This document shows positions 14,401 through 24,065 of a stretch of 64,000 bases of DNA, one piece after another. The notes beneath the pieces are model-generated. The model saw only the letters and a program-made list of their open reading frames with translations, made no database searches and had not been told where the DNA came from. Both the position numbers and the translations under genes were made by a program. The number at the start of each line of letters is the position of its first letter. Position 1 is the first letter of the stretch. The stretch is taken from the NCBI GenBank assembly GCA_019096065.1, contig JAGUCH010000009.1:258001-322000 (forward strand), in the 5' to 3' direction. Source of the stretch: Paracyclopina nana (taxonomy: Eukaryota; Arthropoda; Copepoda; Cyclopoida; Cyclopettidae).

Positions 14401-17233
14401 AAAGCCATCTCATCGATACTCTCTCGCTGGATTTTTCACTACATATGTATAGTGCTTTAGATGTGCCTTGTAGTAGTTGACTTTTCCTTCAACTGCTCTT
14501 CCTATGATGTAGCATACACACATTATTATTCCCCTTTATCTTCTGGAATAGACATGGAAAACTTTTCTTCCATTTCGACATCCTTTTCTGCCTTAATCTG
14601 GCTCTGTGTGTAGTCAACGTTGAAGCCTTTTGCTACCTTAAAACTGATTCATTTGAGGTCACTTGTAGTAAAAACAACCTTGAAGATTGTCACTCTTGCT
14701 CAAAAGATTTGAAAAGAAGCCAAAACTCTTGAGGGTGTTTTTAATCAGAGTGACCAAAAATGACCCTGCAAGCCTTTTTAAAGGCGCTTCCCACTTTAAA
14801 TACTCATTAGATCACGATCCAAGTATGGATCTAATTTGGCTACAGATCCAGATCCGCAGACAAAAGGGATGAAATCAATGTTCTATGTTAGCATGCACCA
14901 TTGTTTTGCTAGTAACATGACTTATGTTGGGAGGATACTAGATCAGTAGCGGTTATAAAAGTTCATTGACGCCTAAACAAATCTAATCACATTGGTGATT
15001 TATTGCAATTTTTCAAGTCACCCGCACAATAAATTGGCTTAATCCACAAGCAAATCATGGTTTTTTGCTACTGTTCAAGTAGCAAATCAATTGTTTTCAA
15101 CAACTTTTTTACAATTTTCCATGCGTCATTCAGTCCAAAAGTCAACTCCAAGCACAAAAACTCATCAATGACAAGTACAGCATATGTCATTACAAATTTT
15201 ATTTTGACCGACTTTTGACATGACGTCAATTGAAACGTTACCATAACATACAATTCCTTAGTAGAAATCAAGTCTCATTCGAGATTTGTTCCAATTTTCC
15301 CTGACACTCATCCAATCAATTGGCTTGATTTACAAGAAAATCATGATTTTTTGGCATTTAAAGTCCCGTAACGTTTACATTATTCGCAAATGGCGTCAAG
15401 TGAACATGAACACCGCTTTAGTTTACGTATTAGGTGTTGTAGGTGTTTGACAGGTGTTGAGCGTGACCTGAGTGGTCGCACCTAAATGAAAGCCTTGCTC
15501 GTTGTCAGAGTTGCTGTCGCAAAGCAACTGATCACTTTTGCTCACAAAGTGATAATTTCAACGGTCAAGGGTCGAGGTTGGTTAAAATGGCAGACAAAGA
15601 TTTCAACAATGTGAAATTCGAAGCTACCGGAACAAAAATCCCCTGGTAAATTTCGGCATTCCGGACATTTCGTCACGCATGGACGTTCTACTATCTTAAG
15701 GGCACACACACGCAGAAAAAGAAATATTATCTGTGAATATTATTAGTGTCATTAGCTGTGTCTCTCTCAGAGGTATTTGGGTCGGGGTGCATGCACCCCG
15801 CCAAACGTACAATGCAGGGTCGAATGTAATCCGGATCTGTAATATCTGTAATATTTCATGTATGACACAATGCACACACTGAAAATGATGCATGCACACA
15901 CTCATGTCATTAATATTGTTTGTAATATTGTTACCTAACATGTTTTTAGTTTTTGAGTTGACTGCGCCCTCTATGATTTACTGAATATTTTTTAATAAAA
16001 TTATTGTGCTAGTTTTGCTGATTAATAATAAGTGTCAAATAATGTTTTGACCAAATATTTTAACAACATAAGTAAATAAAAAATACAAATATTTCTAAAA
16101 AAATGTTCAACTTTTCATTGTAGAGGGCGCTTTTGTATCTTATTTATATTTCTTAAACTTAAGTTTGCCTTAGTGCACGTAGCATTTGTGCTGTTATTTG
16201 CCTTTTGTAAAAGACTAAATTTCATAAGTAACTGATATTATTTTTGCATTATTCTTGTATATGCCAATGCATTGTTTTAAATACAATTCTTTTCTTGGGT
16301 GTTAATTAAAATATATCATAAGAAATAAGGCTTTTAAGTCTGGATATTACATGATAGAACATTCAATTAACAAATGTTTTGTGATAATGCATGAGATATG
16401 TGATGTGAAATTAAAGTATGTTACTTCACAAAATAATGTCAAGCCACACTATGTTACTTTATGTTACTTTTTACCAAGTGTTGCGTGTAATTTCTTACAA
16501 TCCTGTGATATTACACAGTGTTATGTGTTATTACATGATATTACAAGTTATTAGTTTTATTACAAGATATTAGCGATGTTGCAATATATCATGGGGTATT
16601 ACAGAATAGTTAGATATTTTGTGATATTTCAAGGTATTTTGTGATATTACTAGGTATTTTGCGATATTGTAATATCACTAGATATTTTGTGATATTACAA
16701 GATATTTTGTGATATCGCAAGATATTATGTGATATCGCAAGATATTATGTGATATTGCTAGATATGTTGTGATATTGCAAGGTATGTTGTGATATTGCAA
16801 GATATTTTGTGGTATAACAAGATATTTTGTGGTACAACAAGATTTTTTGTGATATTACTAGATATTACAAGATATTACTAGTTATTAAAAGATATTAGGT
16901 GATGCTGCTAATGATCTGGCCCGCCAGTCTCTTTTTCAGTCTCGAGGCCACAGAGGCTGACTGGAGGCTAACTCGATCCATTTCTCGTTAGGTGAATCAA
17001 TGAAGAGGCCTGCAGTGACGGACTCGGTGTCGGACATCTTTGAGTTGGACGACTCGGTGGCGCTGCACGACGCCAGCAACGGCGGCCTCGGCGGCCTCAG
17101 AGGCCGGCACATCCACAATGTACAGGCTCAAGCTCAGCACCATATGAGCAGACAAGAACAATTTCTTCAGCACAACTGCAACCCTCGACATAACAACAAC
17201 ATCAATGCTATGAGCATCGAGACTGATGTCTGA
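1896..17233 (+). CDS. Sh: Shaker-type voltage-gated K+ channel (Kv1 alpha subunit), 8 exons
   Basis: Pore-forming Kv1 alpha subunit, which assembles as a tetramer in the plasma membrane and repolarises neurons and muscle. Exons: 1896-2440 (tentative), 3618-3741, 4920-5185, 6197-6392, 7594-8038, 10194-10323, 11540-11730 and 16992-17233. All junctions keep frame with GT-AG sites, giving about 712 residues. Domains in order: variable N-terminus; T1 tetramerisation domain (about 217-320, with [11 protein letters not shown]); S1 ([19 protein letters not shown]); S2 ([18 protein letters not shown]); S3; S4 with regularly spaced arginines ([20 protein letters not shown]); pore with the selectivity filter TVGYGD; S6 with the gating motif PVPVIVSNF; and C-terminal ETDV, a class I PDZ ligand. 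The core is nearly identical to insect Shaker. The N-terminal exon and transcription start are uncertain, as is any alternative splicing. Confidence 0.95.
2365..3020 (+). repeat. Pair of diverged direct repeats in Shaker intron 1
   Basis: About 2365-2520 and 2862-3020 are diverged copies, with near-identical cores (around 2455 and 2950) reading aatgccaaccacttcaacgg and continuing tcaaggctttcgctt. The offset is about 495 bp. The left copy covers the end of the putative first Shaker exon and its donor. Confidence 0.75.
3165..3570 (+). repeat. Second direct-repeat pair in Shaker intron 1
   Basis: About 3165-3250 and 3488-3570 share a segment running from 'acaaaagatt' through 'gggagttttc' to 'ttcaagcctttt', about 320 bp apart. 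The right copy abuts the polypyrimidine tract of exon 2. Confidence 0.7.
3618..3741 (+). CDS. Sh: Shaker exon 2: start of the T1 region
   Basis: Acceptor TTTTTTGCAG before 3618 and donor AAT|GTGAGT after 3741. It encodes [12 protein letters not shown] then [15 protein letters not shown], the conserved Shaker segment leading into the T1 domain (Drosophila has PIPHDHDFCERVVIN). It enters in phase 2 and leaves in phase 0. Confidence 0.93.
3830..4615 (+). repeat. Minisatellite of Shaker intron 2
   Basis: A degenerate array of a roughly 20 bp unit, drifting from 'ttataaagcattttagatc' on the left to 'atcttggaaagccaattta' on the right. It occupies most of intron 2. Open frames across it are periodic by-products. 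Confidence 0.9.
4920..5185 (+). CDS. Sh: Shaker exon 3: T1 tetramerisation domain
   Basis: Acceptor TATTTTCAG|GTG and donor TTCAG|GTCAGC. It encodes [20 protein letters not shown] and continues to [18 protein letters not shown], the body of the Kv T1/BTB domain that fixes subfamily-specific tetramer assembly. It leaves in phase 2 within the Arg of FREDEG. Drosophila has VSGLRFETQ where this gene has VGGLRYETQ. Confidence 0.96.
5190..6110 (+). repeat. Minisatellite of Shaker intron 3
   Basis: Degenerate units on 'gctcatgagctcatcaaatt' fill the intron almost from the donor to near the acceptor. The cleanest copies (about 30 bp: ctcatgagcttttcaaatc plus atcaaatttca) lie at about 5820-5940. Confidence 0.9.
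6197..6392 (+). CDS. Sh: Shaker exon 4: end of T1 and S1
   Basis: Acceptor TTTTTTCATAG and donor TACAAG|GTGAGC. It encodes [19 protein letters not shown], the [13 protein letters not shown] linker and transmembrane segment S1 ([19 protein letters not shown]), ending at EFKHYK in phase 0. Confidence 0.96.
6580..7565 (+). repeat. Minisatellite of Shaker intron 4
   Basis: Units of about 20 bp on 'atgggatttgatgggttttc' cover nearly the whole intron and become most regular at 7200-7560. Confidence 0.92.
7594..8038 (+). CDS. Sh: Shaker exon 5: S2, S3, S4 voltage sensor, S5 start
   Basis: Acceptor TTTACTAG|GTG and donor CATAG|GTGAGT. It encodes the S1-S2 loop ([14 protein letters not shown], with an N-glycosylation sequon), S2, S3 ([17 protein letters not shown]), the S4 array of positive charges and the S4-S5 linker through to FFLFIG. 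The exon is strikingly GC-rich against its AT-rich introns. Confidence 0.97.
8040..8905 (+). repeat. Minisatellite in Shaker intron 5, first part
   Basis: Units of about 20 bp on 'aagtcatttgaagtgacttc', starting directly at the exon 5 donor. The stretch 8905-9290 shows nothing I can name. Confidence 0.9.
9290..9735 (+). repeat. 'ttggtccaattt' repeat, Shaker intron 5
   Basis: Irregularly spaced copies of 'agttggtccaattt' in AT-rich DNA. The same word on either strand recurs in kekkon introns (28430-29110, 30350-30930) and in the 33.7-34.9 kb spacer. Confidence 0.7.
9865..10150 (+). repeat. GC-rich dispersed repeat ('ggaccgccc' family), Shaker intron 5
   Basis: GC-rich sequence with ctcattgg, gcgcgcgtgctca, caggtg and 'taaggaccgccc' words, running into the polypyrimidine tract of exon 6. 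It is clearly related to the longer tandem block at 54470-55330. Confidence 0.75.
10194..10323 (+). CDS. Sh: Shaker exon 6: pore and selectivity filter
   Basis: Acceptor TTTTGCAG|GC and donor ATGAC|GTATGT. It encodes S5 ([14 protein letters not shown]), the turret, the pore helix FWWAVVTM and the potassium filter TVGYGD. The codon for the Thr after GYGDM is split across the intron. Confidence 0.97.
10648..11332. mobile_element. Foldback element with ~165 bp inverted arms, Shaker intron 6
   Basis: The arm at 10648-10815 is inverted at 11166-11332. A 33 bp core (10757-10789 against 11191-11223, containing ctcatccggattgaaggctg) is a perfect inverted match. About 350 bp lies between, with further diverged copies of 'gctctttggaagctcat'. 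There is no coding capacity, so this looks like a non-autonomous foldback or MITE insertion. Confidence 0.8.
11540..11730 (+). CDS. Sh: Shaker exon 7: S6 and proximal C-terminus
   Basis: Acceptor GATTCAG|GCC and donor CATCTAG|GTGAGC. It encodes [20 protein letters not shown]6 with the PVPVIV hinge, then [17 protein letters not shown] and CPYMPGHL. Its last ~25 bp were duplicated 505 bp downstream with the donor destroyed (see findings). Confidence 0.96.
11708..12690 (+). repeat. ~0.48 kb tandem duplication at the start of Shaker intron 7
   Basis: Two copies, about 11708-12200 and 12213-12690, offset 505 bp and very similar throughout. The left copy begins inside exon 7, so the right copy carries a duplicate of the exon's last ~25 bp, but GT of the donor has become GA (12236-12237). 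Both copies contain 'agatggcgctgcggatctag'. Confidence 0.9.
12691..16555. other. Central part of Shaker intron 7, no gene seen
   Basis: AT-rich intron sequence. It holds a (tc)n run near 12913, a degenerate 'acaacttctcga' repeat at about 13830-14060 and nothing else I can support as a gene or element. Confidence 0.7.
16555..16900 (+). repeat. Minisatellite near the end of Shaker intron 7
   Basis: Units of about 20 bp on 'gatattttgtgatattacaa', ending some 90 bp before the exon 8 acceptor. Confidence 0.9.
16992..17233 (+). CDS. Sh: Shaker exon 8: C-terminal tail ending ETDV
   Basis: Acceptor CTCGTTAG|GTG after a 5.3 kb intron; the phase fits exon 7. It encodes a polar, Gln/Asn/His-rich tail ending SIETDV followed by TGA. 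The ETDV terminus is the class I PDZ ligand by which Kv1 channels are clustered by Discs-large/PSD-95 type scaffolds. Confidence 0.95.
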
Positions 17234-17259
17234 CAAAATGGTAATCAAGTCATTAGTCA

Positions 17260-17690
17260 CAGTCACAATTGCTAAGTCACTTTTGCAAAGTCAAGTCGCT
17301 GCTGCAAAGTCAAGTTATTCTTTTAAACATGAGAAGTAACATTTGCTGAGACGAGTCACTTTTGCAAAGTTAAGTCACTTTTGCAAAGTTAAGTCACTAT
17401 TGTAAAGTTAAGTCACTTTTGCAAAGTTAAGTCACTATTGTAAAGTTAAGTCACTTTTGCAAAGTTAAGTCACTTTTGCAAAGTTAAGTCACTTTTGCAA
17501 AGTTAAGTCACTTTTGCAAAGTTAAGTCACTATTGTAAAGTTAAGTCACTTTTGCAAAGTTAAGTCACTATTGTAAAGTTAAGTCACTTTTGCAAAGTTA
17601 AGTCACTATTGTAAAGTTAAGTCACTTTTGCAAAGTTAAGTCACTATTGTAAAGTAAAGTCAATGTTGCAAAGTCAAGTCATTTCTGCCA
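17260..17690 (+). repeat. 19 bp minisatellite downstream of Shaker
   Basis: A very regular array of 'aagttaagtcacttttgca', alternating irregularly with 'aagttaagtcactattgta'. It begins about 30 bp after the Shaker stop, so it would lie in the 3' UTR unless the transcript ends at once. Confidence 0.95.
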
Positions 17691-18385
17691 TTTTGCCGTG
17701 TCAAGTCACCTTGAACAAATCAAGTGGACTGTCATTTGACAATTCAAGTTGTATTTCATTGCTCCAAGAATACAGAATATACTGTAGTCACCTTTGACCA
17801 ATCAAGTCAACTGTCATTTGACCATTCAAGTTGCATTTAAATGCTCCAAGTCGTATTGTTAAGTCACTTTTGCTATGTCAAGTCACTTTTGCGATTTTGG
17901 TCATAATGTCCATTTCAAGTCACCTTGGACAAATCAAGTCAACTATCATTTGACCATTCAAGTCTCATTTAAATGCTCCAAATCTCAAAACTCAAATAGT
18001 TAAGTCACATTTGTTAAGTCAAGTCACTTTGCGAACAAAAGTCACATTTGCCATTTGGGTCACAATGTCCATTTCAAGTCACCTTTGACCAATCAAGTCA
18101 ACTATCAATTGACCATTCAAGTCTTATTTAAATGTCTTATAGTTAAGTCATATTTGTTAAGTCAAGTCACTTATGCGAACAAAAGTCACATTTGCCATGT
18201 TGGTCACAATGTCCATTTCAAGTCACCTTTGACCAATCAAGTCAACTATCAATTGACCATTCAAGTCTCATTTAAATGCCCTTGGTCATATAGTTAAGTC
18301 ACTTTTGTTAAGTCAAGTCACTTATGCGAACAAAAGTCACATTTGCCACTTGGGTCACAATGTCCATTTCAAGTCACTTTTGACA
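17690..18385 (+). repeat. ~150 bp higher-order tandem repeat downstream of Shaker
   Basis: About four copies of a unit of roughly 145-160 bp. Each holds 'gtccatttcaagtcacct', 'accaatcaagtcaact', 'gaccattcaagtc' and 'agttaagtcac' in order. The words overlap those of the adjacent 19 bp array, suggesting growth from the same seed. Confidence 0.85.
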
Positions 18386-18442
18386 AGTCTATAATATTTC
18401 ACCAAAATAACTTTTTTGACGGACTTTTTGTGGCTGTTTCAG

Positions 18443-18483
18443 GTCATCATCGCAATGCACCAATCCGTGATGTGTCTCCATAA
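18443..18483 (+). CDS. Possible alternative last exon of Shaker (short tail)
   Basis: A good polypyrimidine-AG acceptor (TGGCTGTTTCAG) precedes 18443. Joined to exon 7 in phase it would add GHHRNAPIRDVSP and stop at 18481-18483, giving a channel without the ETDV PDZ ligand. Alternative Shaker C-termini are known in Drosophila, but this short peptide has no recognisable homology and may be non-coding. The 700 bp after it hold no repeat array and could be 3' UTR. Confidence 0.2.
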
Positions 18484-19264
18484 AATGTGTGCATGTTCAT
18501 CTCATCAAGTTGTGCCAATAATCGCCAATTATTTAGAAGAAGAAGAGTTGCCCACAATCAAAAGTTTTAAACAAGGAAGAAGAAGAAGTGAAATTCCCCA
18601 CCAGAAAATCATGTGCTCAAAAATGAAAATATTATAGCTATATTATAATATTTCACCACCCAATTGTGTGTGTGTAAACATTTTTCTCTTCACCAGAAGA
18701 AGATAGAAAAAGACTGAACCATAAATATTGAGAGGAGTGTTTGGCAAAAAAAAGATCACACATCAGATTTGGCAAGTTTTTGTCGACCAGAAAAAAAATG
18801 AAAAATTGCTTTATTGGCTGTGTTTAGAAAAAAGGACATAAACTATTGTTAAGTCTGGTGATCAACAATTTTTTCGGGGCAGCTTCCTCCAAAAATTCCG
18901 CAAAAAGCTGAACTAGTGTGAGAGGAAAAGAAAGAATATTGATAATAATATTGGTACATAATATTTCTTCCACGTTGACAAGTGGGAGAAAGTGAAGAAG
19001 AGAGAAGAAGTGACACACTCATGATTATGTTGATAATTAATGTAATTAAAAACCGTGATGATGCCTCATCAATGCCTCGATCTTGACACTTGAAGAAGAA
19101 GAACAAAGAAGAAGATAAAATGCTTAAAAAATCATCGTCAATTCTGTATTCTCTGCTGCCTGCCTTGATGTTGTAATTACTACTACTACTATGAAAATTC
19201 AACGGGGCTTTCCAGTCCTCAATTTGACTTGAGTGCCTGCAAGCAAATATTTTAGCCTCTTAAG

Positions 19265-19690
19265 TCATGGTTCAAGTCTTTAAGTCAAGTCTCTAAGTCA
19301 AGTCTCTAAGTCAAGTCTCTAAGTCAAGTCTCTAAGTCAAGTCTCTAAGTCAAGTCTCTAAGTCAAGTCTCTAAGTCAAGTCTCTAAGTCAAGTCTCTAA
19401 GTCAAGTCTCTAAGTCAAGTCTCTAAGTCAAGTCTCTAAGTCAAGTCTCTAAGTCAAGTCTCTAAGTCAAGTCTCTAAGTCAAGTCTCTGAGTCAAGTCT
19501 CTAAGTCAAGTCTCTAAGTCAAGTCTCTAAGTCAAGTCTCTAAGTCAAGTCTCTAAGTCAAGTCTCTAAGTCAAGTCTCTAAGTCAAGTCTCTAAGTCAA
19601 GTCTCTGAGTCAAGTCTCTAAGTCAAGTCTCTAAGTCAAGTCTCTAGGTCAAGTCTCTAAGTCAAGTCTCGAAGTCAAGTCTTAGAGTTG
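19265..19690 (+). repeat. 13 bp minisatellite
   Basis: About 31 near-perfect copies of 'aagtcaagtctct' with only scattered A/G changes. It is among the most homogeneous arrays in the window, hence probably young or actively homogenised. Confidence 0.97.
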
Positions 19691-19734
19691 AGTCCTCTAT
19701 TCCTAGTCCCCACATACCAAATTATGTTTACCAA

Positions 19735-20415
19735 GTCCAGTAAACCAAGTCCAAAGTACCAAACCCAGAATATTAGGCCTGTTTGACCTGTATGACATGT
19801 TTTGAATACCAAGTTCAGAAATGCTAGAATATCATGTCCAAGTCTGTATGCCAAGTCATGAGTAATTAAGTACGCTAAACCAATTTGACCTATCTCTCGT
19901 CAAAATTGTTTTGTCCAAAATGTCAAGTCAAAAAGTCTGTTATACCAATATTGGATTACCATTTCCGGAATACCAAGTCCGGAATTCCAAGTCTGGAATA
20001 CCAAGTCCGGAATACCTAGTCCGGAATACCATGTCCGGAACACCAAGTCCGGAATACCAAGTCTGGAATACCTAGTCCGGAATACCATGTCTGGAATACC
20101 AAGTCCGGAATACCTAGTCCGGAACACCAAGTCTGTAATACCAAGTCCGTAATACCAAGTCCGGAATACCAAGCCCGGAATACCAAGTCCAGAATACCAA
20201 GTCTGTAATACCAAGTGTAGAACTAAAAGTCGTGAATTCCAGTCTAGAATGTCTAATCCGGAATACCAAGTCCGGAATACCAAGTCCGGAATACTAAGTC
20301 CGGAATACTAAGTCCGGAATACTAAGTCCGGAATTCCAAGTCTAGATTCCAAGTCCAGAATTCCAAGTCAGGAATACCAAGTCCAGAATTCCAAGTCCGG
20401 AATACACTAAAAATT
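19735..20415 (+). repeat. 14 bp minisatellite
   Basis: Units of 'ggaataccaagtcc', degenerate at the left (19735-19960) and regular from about 19960. Because 14 is not a multiple of 3, open frames here read through every three units and are not genes. Confidence 0.93.
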
Positions 20416-21775
20416 CAGGAATACCAGTCTAGAATGATACCAAGTCCTGAGTTTGGTCAAGTCAAAACCTAAGTTTTCATATTTGGTTGGAGGCATTTAG
20501 GTCAAATGTTAGGTATTGCTAAGCTATGCCAAGATTTCCCCTGAGCTGCTCACTCCTAAATAATTATCATCATTTCTTCCTGATCATCATCAAAGCTAAG
20601 AATGTTGCGCGCTCATTCATCAACTAAGTGAGGAGCGCGCGAAAGGATCGACAGATCATGATCGACAACCGACAATTATAACTGCTATTATTATTATGGT
20701 AGACGAGTTTTTTGATACCAGTGATATTATTGATATACATACTACAGCAACTTCACTTGTCGATGTTTACTCTCTTCTAAGATGGTTTTGTCATGATGAG
20801 AAGGCAAAAACAAGCCCACCCAACCAATTTTTGTTTCAACTTTTAGCAAAAATATCACCAGCACTTTTATGATAAAAATGGGACAAAGAAGACGGTCATG
20901 CTTTCATTTTCTAAGAATATCATCATCATCACCTAATGTGGTGTTCACCTACCCAAGTTTTATACTTTTCAAAATAATAACAAAAAGGAAAAGGTTTTTT
21001 CGAATCAGATTTTTGCAAGATTTTGGCGGATTTAAGATTAAAACTATTTCATAAACAATTAACTAGAATTGCTTTTATTTTTATTCTGACAACTTATGTA
21101 GGTGAACACCACATTAAAAATCCCAGCTGACAATCGGCCCTCCCCAATTTTCATTATTTCACTCGCCAATGACAATCCTTTTTGAATCTTCCTGTTTCAA
21201 AATTATCACTCACACATCATGATGAAAAGCATATGTTTATTTTGAGCCTCACACACTTTGAAAAATTGGACAAGCTTTGGTTGGTGTAATAGAAAAAGCT
21301 CCTCTCAAAAAAGCGCATTACTATTACATTCTTGATTGTAATTCAAGAGATCAAGAGAAACGACAAGACGAGCAGATTTGATGATTTTTTGGATGTGTCA
21401 CCAAAACAACAACAACAACAACCTTGATCTAATGTTTCTGTTGACAATAATTGCTAATACTACGTGACTATTATTGCCAAGTAAACAATGGTGAACAAAA
21501 TGAGCCTCTTTTGCTATTGCTTTCTTTTTCTTCCAAAATTAATTTTGGGCTTTTGTTACATTATTCATAGCATGTAGAACCTATTTTGAACCAAAGTGTC
21601 GATCCTGATGAGCGTCCCACGTTGCATTGAAATTGGTCTGCATCAAGGGGCGCTAAAAAAAAGGACATTCTAGAAAATGTTTTAAAGAACATCCGTTAGA
21701 GAAGAACATCTGAAATGGAGAAAAATATGTTAAACTGAAAGGTCCGTTTTAGAAAGAACATGCGCAATGAAAAAT
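20416..21775. other. Spacer between Shaker and kekkon, no gene seen
   Basis: AT-rich spacer. The only structure I see is the small inverted-repeat element at 20934-21116. Confidence 0.7.
20934..21116. mobile_element. 183 bp MITE with perfect 19 bp terminal inverted repeats
   Basis: TAATGTGGTGTTCACCTAC at 20934-20952 is exactly inverted at 21098-21116. The interior is AT-rich and non-coding. The GTTCACCTAC core recurs at the ends of other putative elements in this window, suggesting a family. Confidence 0.75.
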
Positions 21776-21779
21776 GTCT

Positions 21780-22445
21780 GTTACAGAGGAGTCTCCGTTA
21801 CAGAGGACTCTCCGTTACGCAGGAATCTCAATGAAAAAGGAGTATCATTTTAAGAGAGATGTCCGTTACAGAATACCTCCGTTACAGAGGAATCTCCGTT
21901 ACTGATGAATCTTCGTTACAGAATATCTCCGTTACAGAGGAATCTCCGTTACAGAGGAATCTTCGTTACAGAATATCTCCGTTACAGAGGAATCTCCGTT
22001 ACAGAGGAATCTCCGTTACAGAGGAATCTCCGTAACAGAGGAATCTCCGTTACAGAGGAATCTCCGTTACAGAGGAATTTCCGTTACAGAGGAATTTCCG
22101 TTACAGAGGAATCTCCGTTACAGAGGAATCTCCGTTACAGAGGAATCTCCGTTACAGAGGAATCTCCGTTACAGAGGAATCTCCGTTACAGAATATCTTA
22201 GTTACAGAGGAATGTCCGTTACGGAATATCTCCGTTACGGACGAATATCCGTTGCAGAGGAATCTTCGTTACAGAGGAATCTCCGTTACAGAGGAATCTC
22301 CGTTACAGAGGAATCTCCGTTACAGAGGAATCTCCGTTACATAGGAATCTCCGTTACAGAGGAATCTCCGTTACAGAGGAATCTCCGTTACAAAGGAATG
22401 TCCGTGACAGTGCAATCTCCGTGACCGAGGAATGTCCGTTACAGA
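21780..22445 (+). repeat. 17 bp minisatellite
   Basis: Roughly 35 copies of 'gttacagaggaatctcc' with isolated changes, more degenerate at both ends. All three frames stay open for long stretches because the unit lacks stops. Confidence 0.96.
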
Positions 22446-22990
22446 GGTATCTATTTTGCAAAGAATCATCTGGTGCGGATGAATATCAGTTATGGATTGA
22501 ACAGAGTCCGTTACAGAGAACGGGAGTAACGTCCTCTAAGGAGTAATAACGGTTTTGCGGGTAACGTCTGTTACGCGGAAAACTAGTTCATTTCAATGTG
22601 TAATGGATTGTAGCAATAAATCTTTGCTGTTGTTGTTTTTTGGTATATTACATAAGCCTTACAGCGGAGCATGAAAGCTACATAATCAGCTGGTAGGGAA
22701 TATTTGCTGGTAAATGCACCAAGTACCATCACCATCATTCATTGCCAAAGTACATTGCCAATAACTCTGCACTGTATCCAAAATTGCTCCGGATTTTCCC
22801 AAAGAAACCAAATTGGCTAAATGATGATGACAAAAGAAATCATTGCTCTGTTTAATCCAAATGGTTTTGGCAATGATGTTTGGAAAAAAATTAACCAAAA
22901 ATGCACACAAATGATTATCCATTAGCTTGTTGAAAGGTGTAGGATACACTGAATGTATAATAGGAACAGTATTGGGCAAGTGCAAGAAAG
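22446..22990. other. Spacer, no gene seen
   Basis: Single-copy AT-rich sequence between the 17 bp array and the duplicated kekkon end. No feature supported. Confidence 0.6.
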
Positions 22991-22993
22991 TGC

Positions 22994-23137
22994 ATTTCAT
23001 TGCCGACAAGCTCAAGTCATTATACATTCACACTTGTGATTTGCTGACTTCCATTGGCCTCATTGTCCATTTCTTGGTCCTGGGAGTGGAAGGCTTGGTC
23101 CAACTCTTGGAGCAGTATGCTTTTCACCACATCTGAC
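22994..23137 (-). pseudogene. Duplicate of the kekkon 3' coding end
   Basis: About 80% identical to the terminal coding part of the kekkon-like gene, offset about 418 bp. On the - strand it reads SDVVKSILLQELDQAFHSQD and ends ITSVNV with a stop at 23020-23022, against ITSANV in the gene. The frame is intact over the copy, but there is an in-frame TAG just upstream and no convincing splice acceptor. It is a truncated duplicate or, less likely, an alternative last exon. Confidence 0.7.
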
Positions 23138-23437
23138 TAATTAAAGGACCTAAGTAAATTAAGTTATCAATTGTACGAAATCAAAAAAGTGAGTCTTTAA
23201 GTCTATCAGCTTCTGAATAAGATCAAGACGATGTTTCAAATATCATTTTGAAATATTGTCTTGTACCAATTCATCACATTGGCGCACACAAGATGGCGTT
23301 GTAACGATGATCATAATCAATGACGATACTTTACTGCAAGTGGCGCCATCTAACAAGAATGAGTGTAACTGGTATACATATGCCAATGAGCTGTGTATTT
23401 GCAGTAACAGTGTCAAAATGCCGACAAGCTCAAGTCA

Positions 23438-24065
23438 CTACACATTCGCACTTGTGATTTGCTGGCCTCCACTGGCCTCATTGGCCATTTCTTGGTCCAA
23501 GGAGTTAAAGGCTTGCTCCAACTCTTGGAGCAGTCTGCTTTTCACCACATCTGACCCATTGTAGGAGCTGGAGGTGTCGTCAGGCTTGGCCAAAGGCGCC
23601 ATCTCAGTGCTGACCAGATTCGACAGCCTCGACAAGGCATCATCCTCATTGATCGCTTGAGGCTGCTGCTGTCGAGGCTGAATGGCCTCATAGATGGGCT
23701 GATACATGATACCTATGGGCCCAGAATCAGCTGATGTGTGGATGTAAGGGCTCCTAAAGGGAGCAGAAGGTGGAATTGGGTACTGTTCATCAGCCCTGAC
23801 CACTTTGGCTTGGTGGCCTCTGGTGGCCTCACCAACATTTGGCTGGAACAAAATTGGCTGAAGACTCAGCAAGGAGGCCATGGGTGAAATGATGGGGAGG
23901 CCATAATCGCTTGGGTACACCACTGGTTGTTGCTGAGGCTGGAATGAGCTGAGGAGGACATTGTAGGATTGAGGCTGCTGCTGCTTCTGAGGCTGCCCTA
24001 TAAAATCTTGGCCAGCCTCCATCTCTTTGGAGGATGTGGATGGAATTGGACTTGTTCTTCTCCTC
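23438..24065 (-). CDS. kek: kekkon-like exon 7: cytoplasmic tail
   Basis: Acceptor TTCTTGCAG|G; the phase 2 junction restores RRRTSPIPSTSSKEMEAGQD. Gln-rich cytoplasmic tail with PVVYPSDYGLP, QYPIPPSAPF and a C-terminal coiled segment (LLQELEQAFNSLDQEMANE), ending ITSANV. The coding sense is supported by frame continuity and by the conserved duplicate at 22994-23137. Confidence 0.88.

Noticed and set aside
19265-19690. CRISPR-like regular repeat array
   Set aside because: There are no unique spacers between repeats, the unit is 13 bp, and the genome is animal. The same holds for the other arrays.
21905-22424. Repetitive open frames (ISVTEESPLQRNLRYRG period)
   Set aside because: A 17 bp unit read three times gives a 51 bp period; no codon bias, start or context for a gene.
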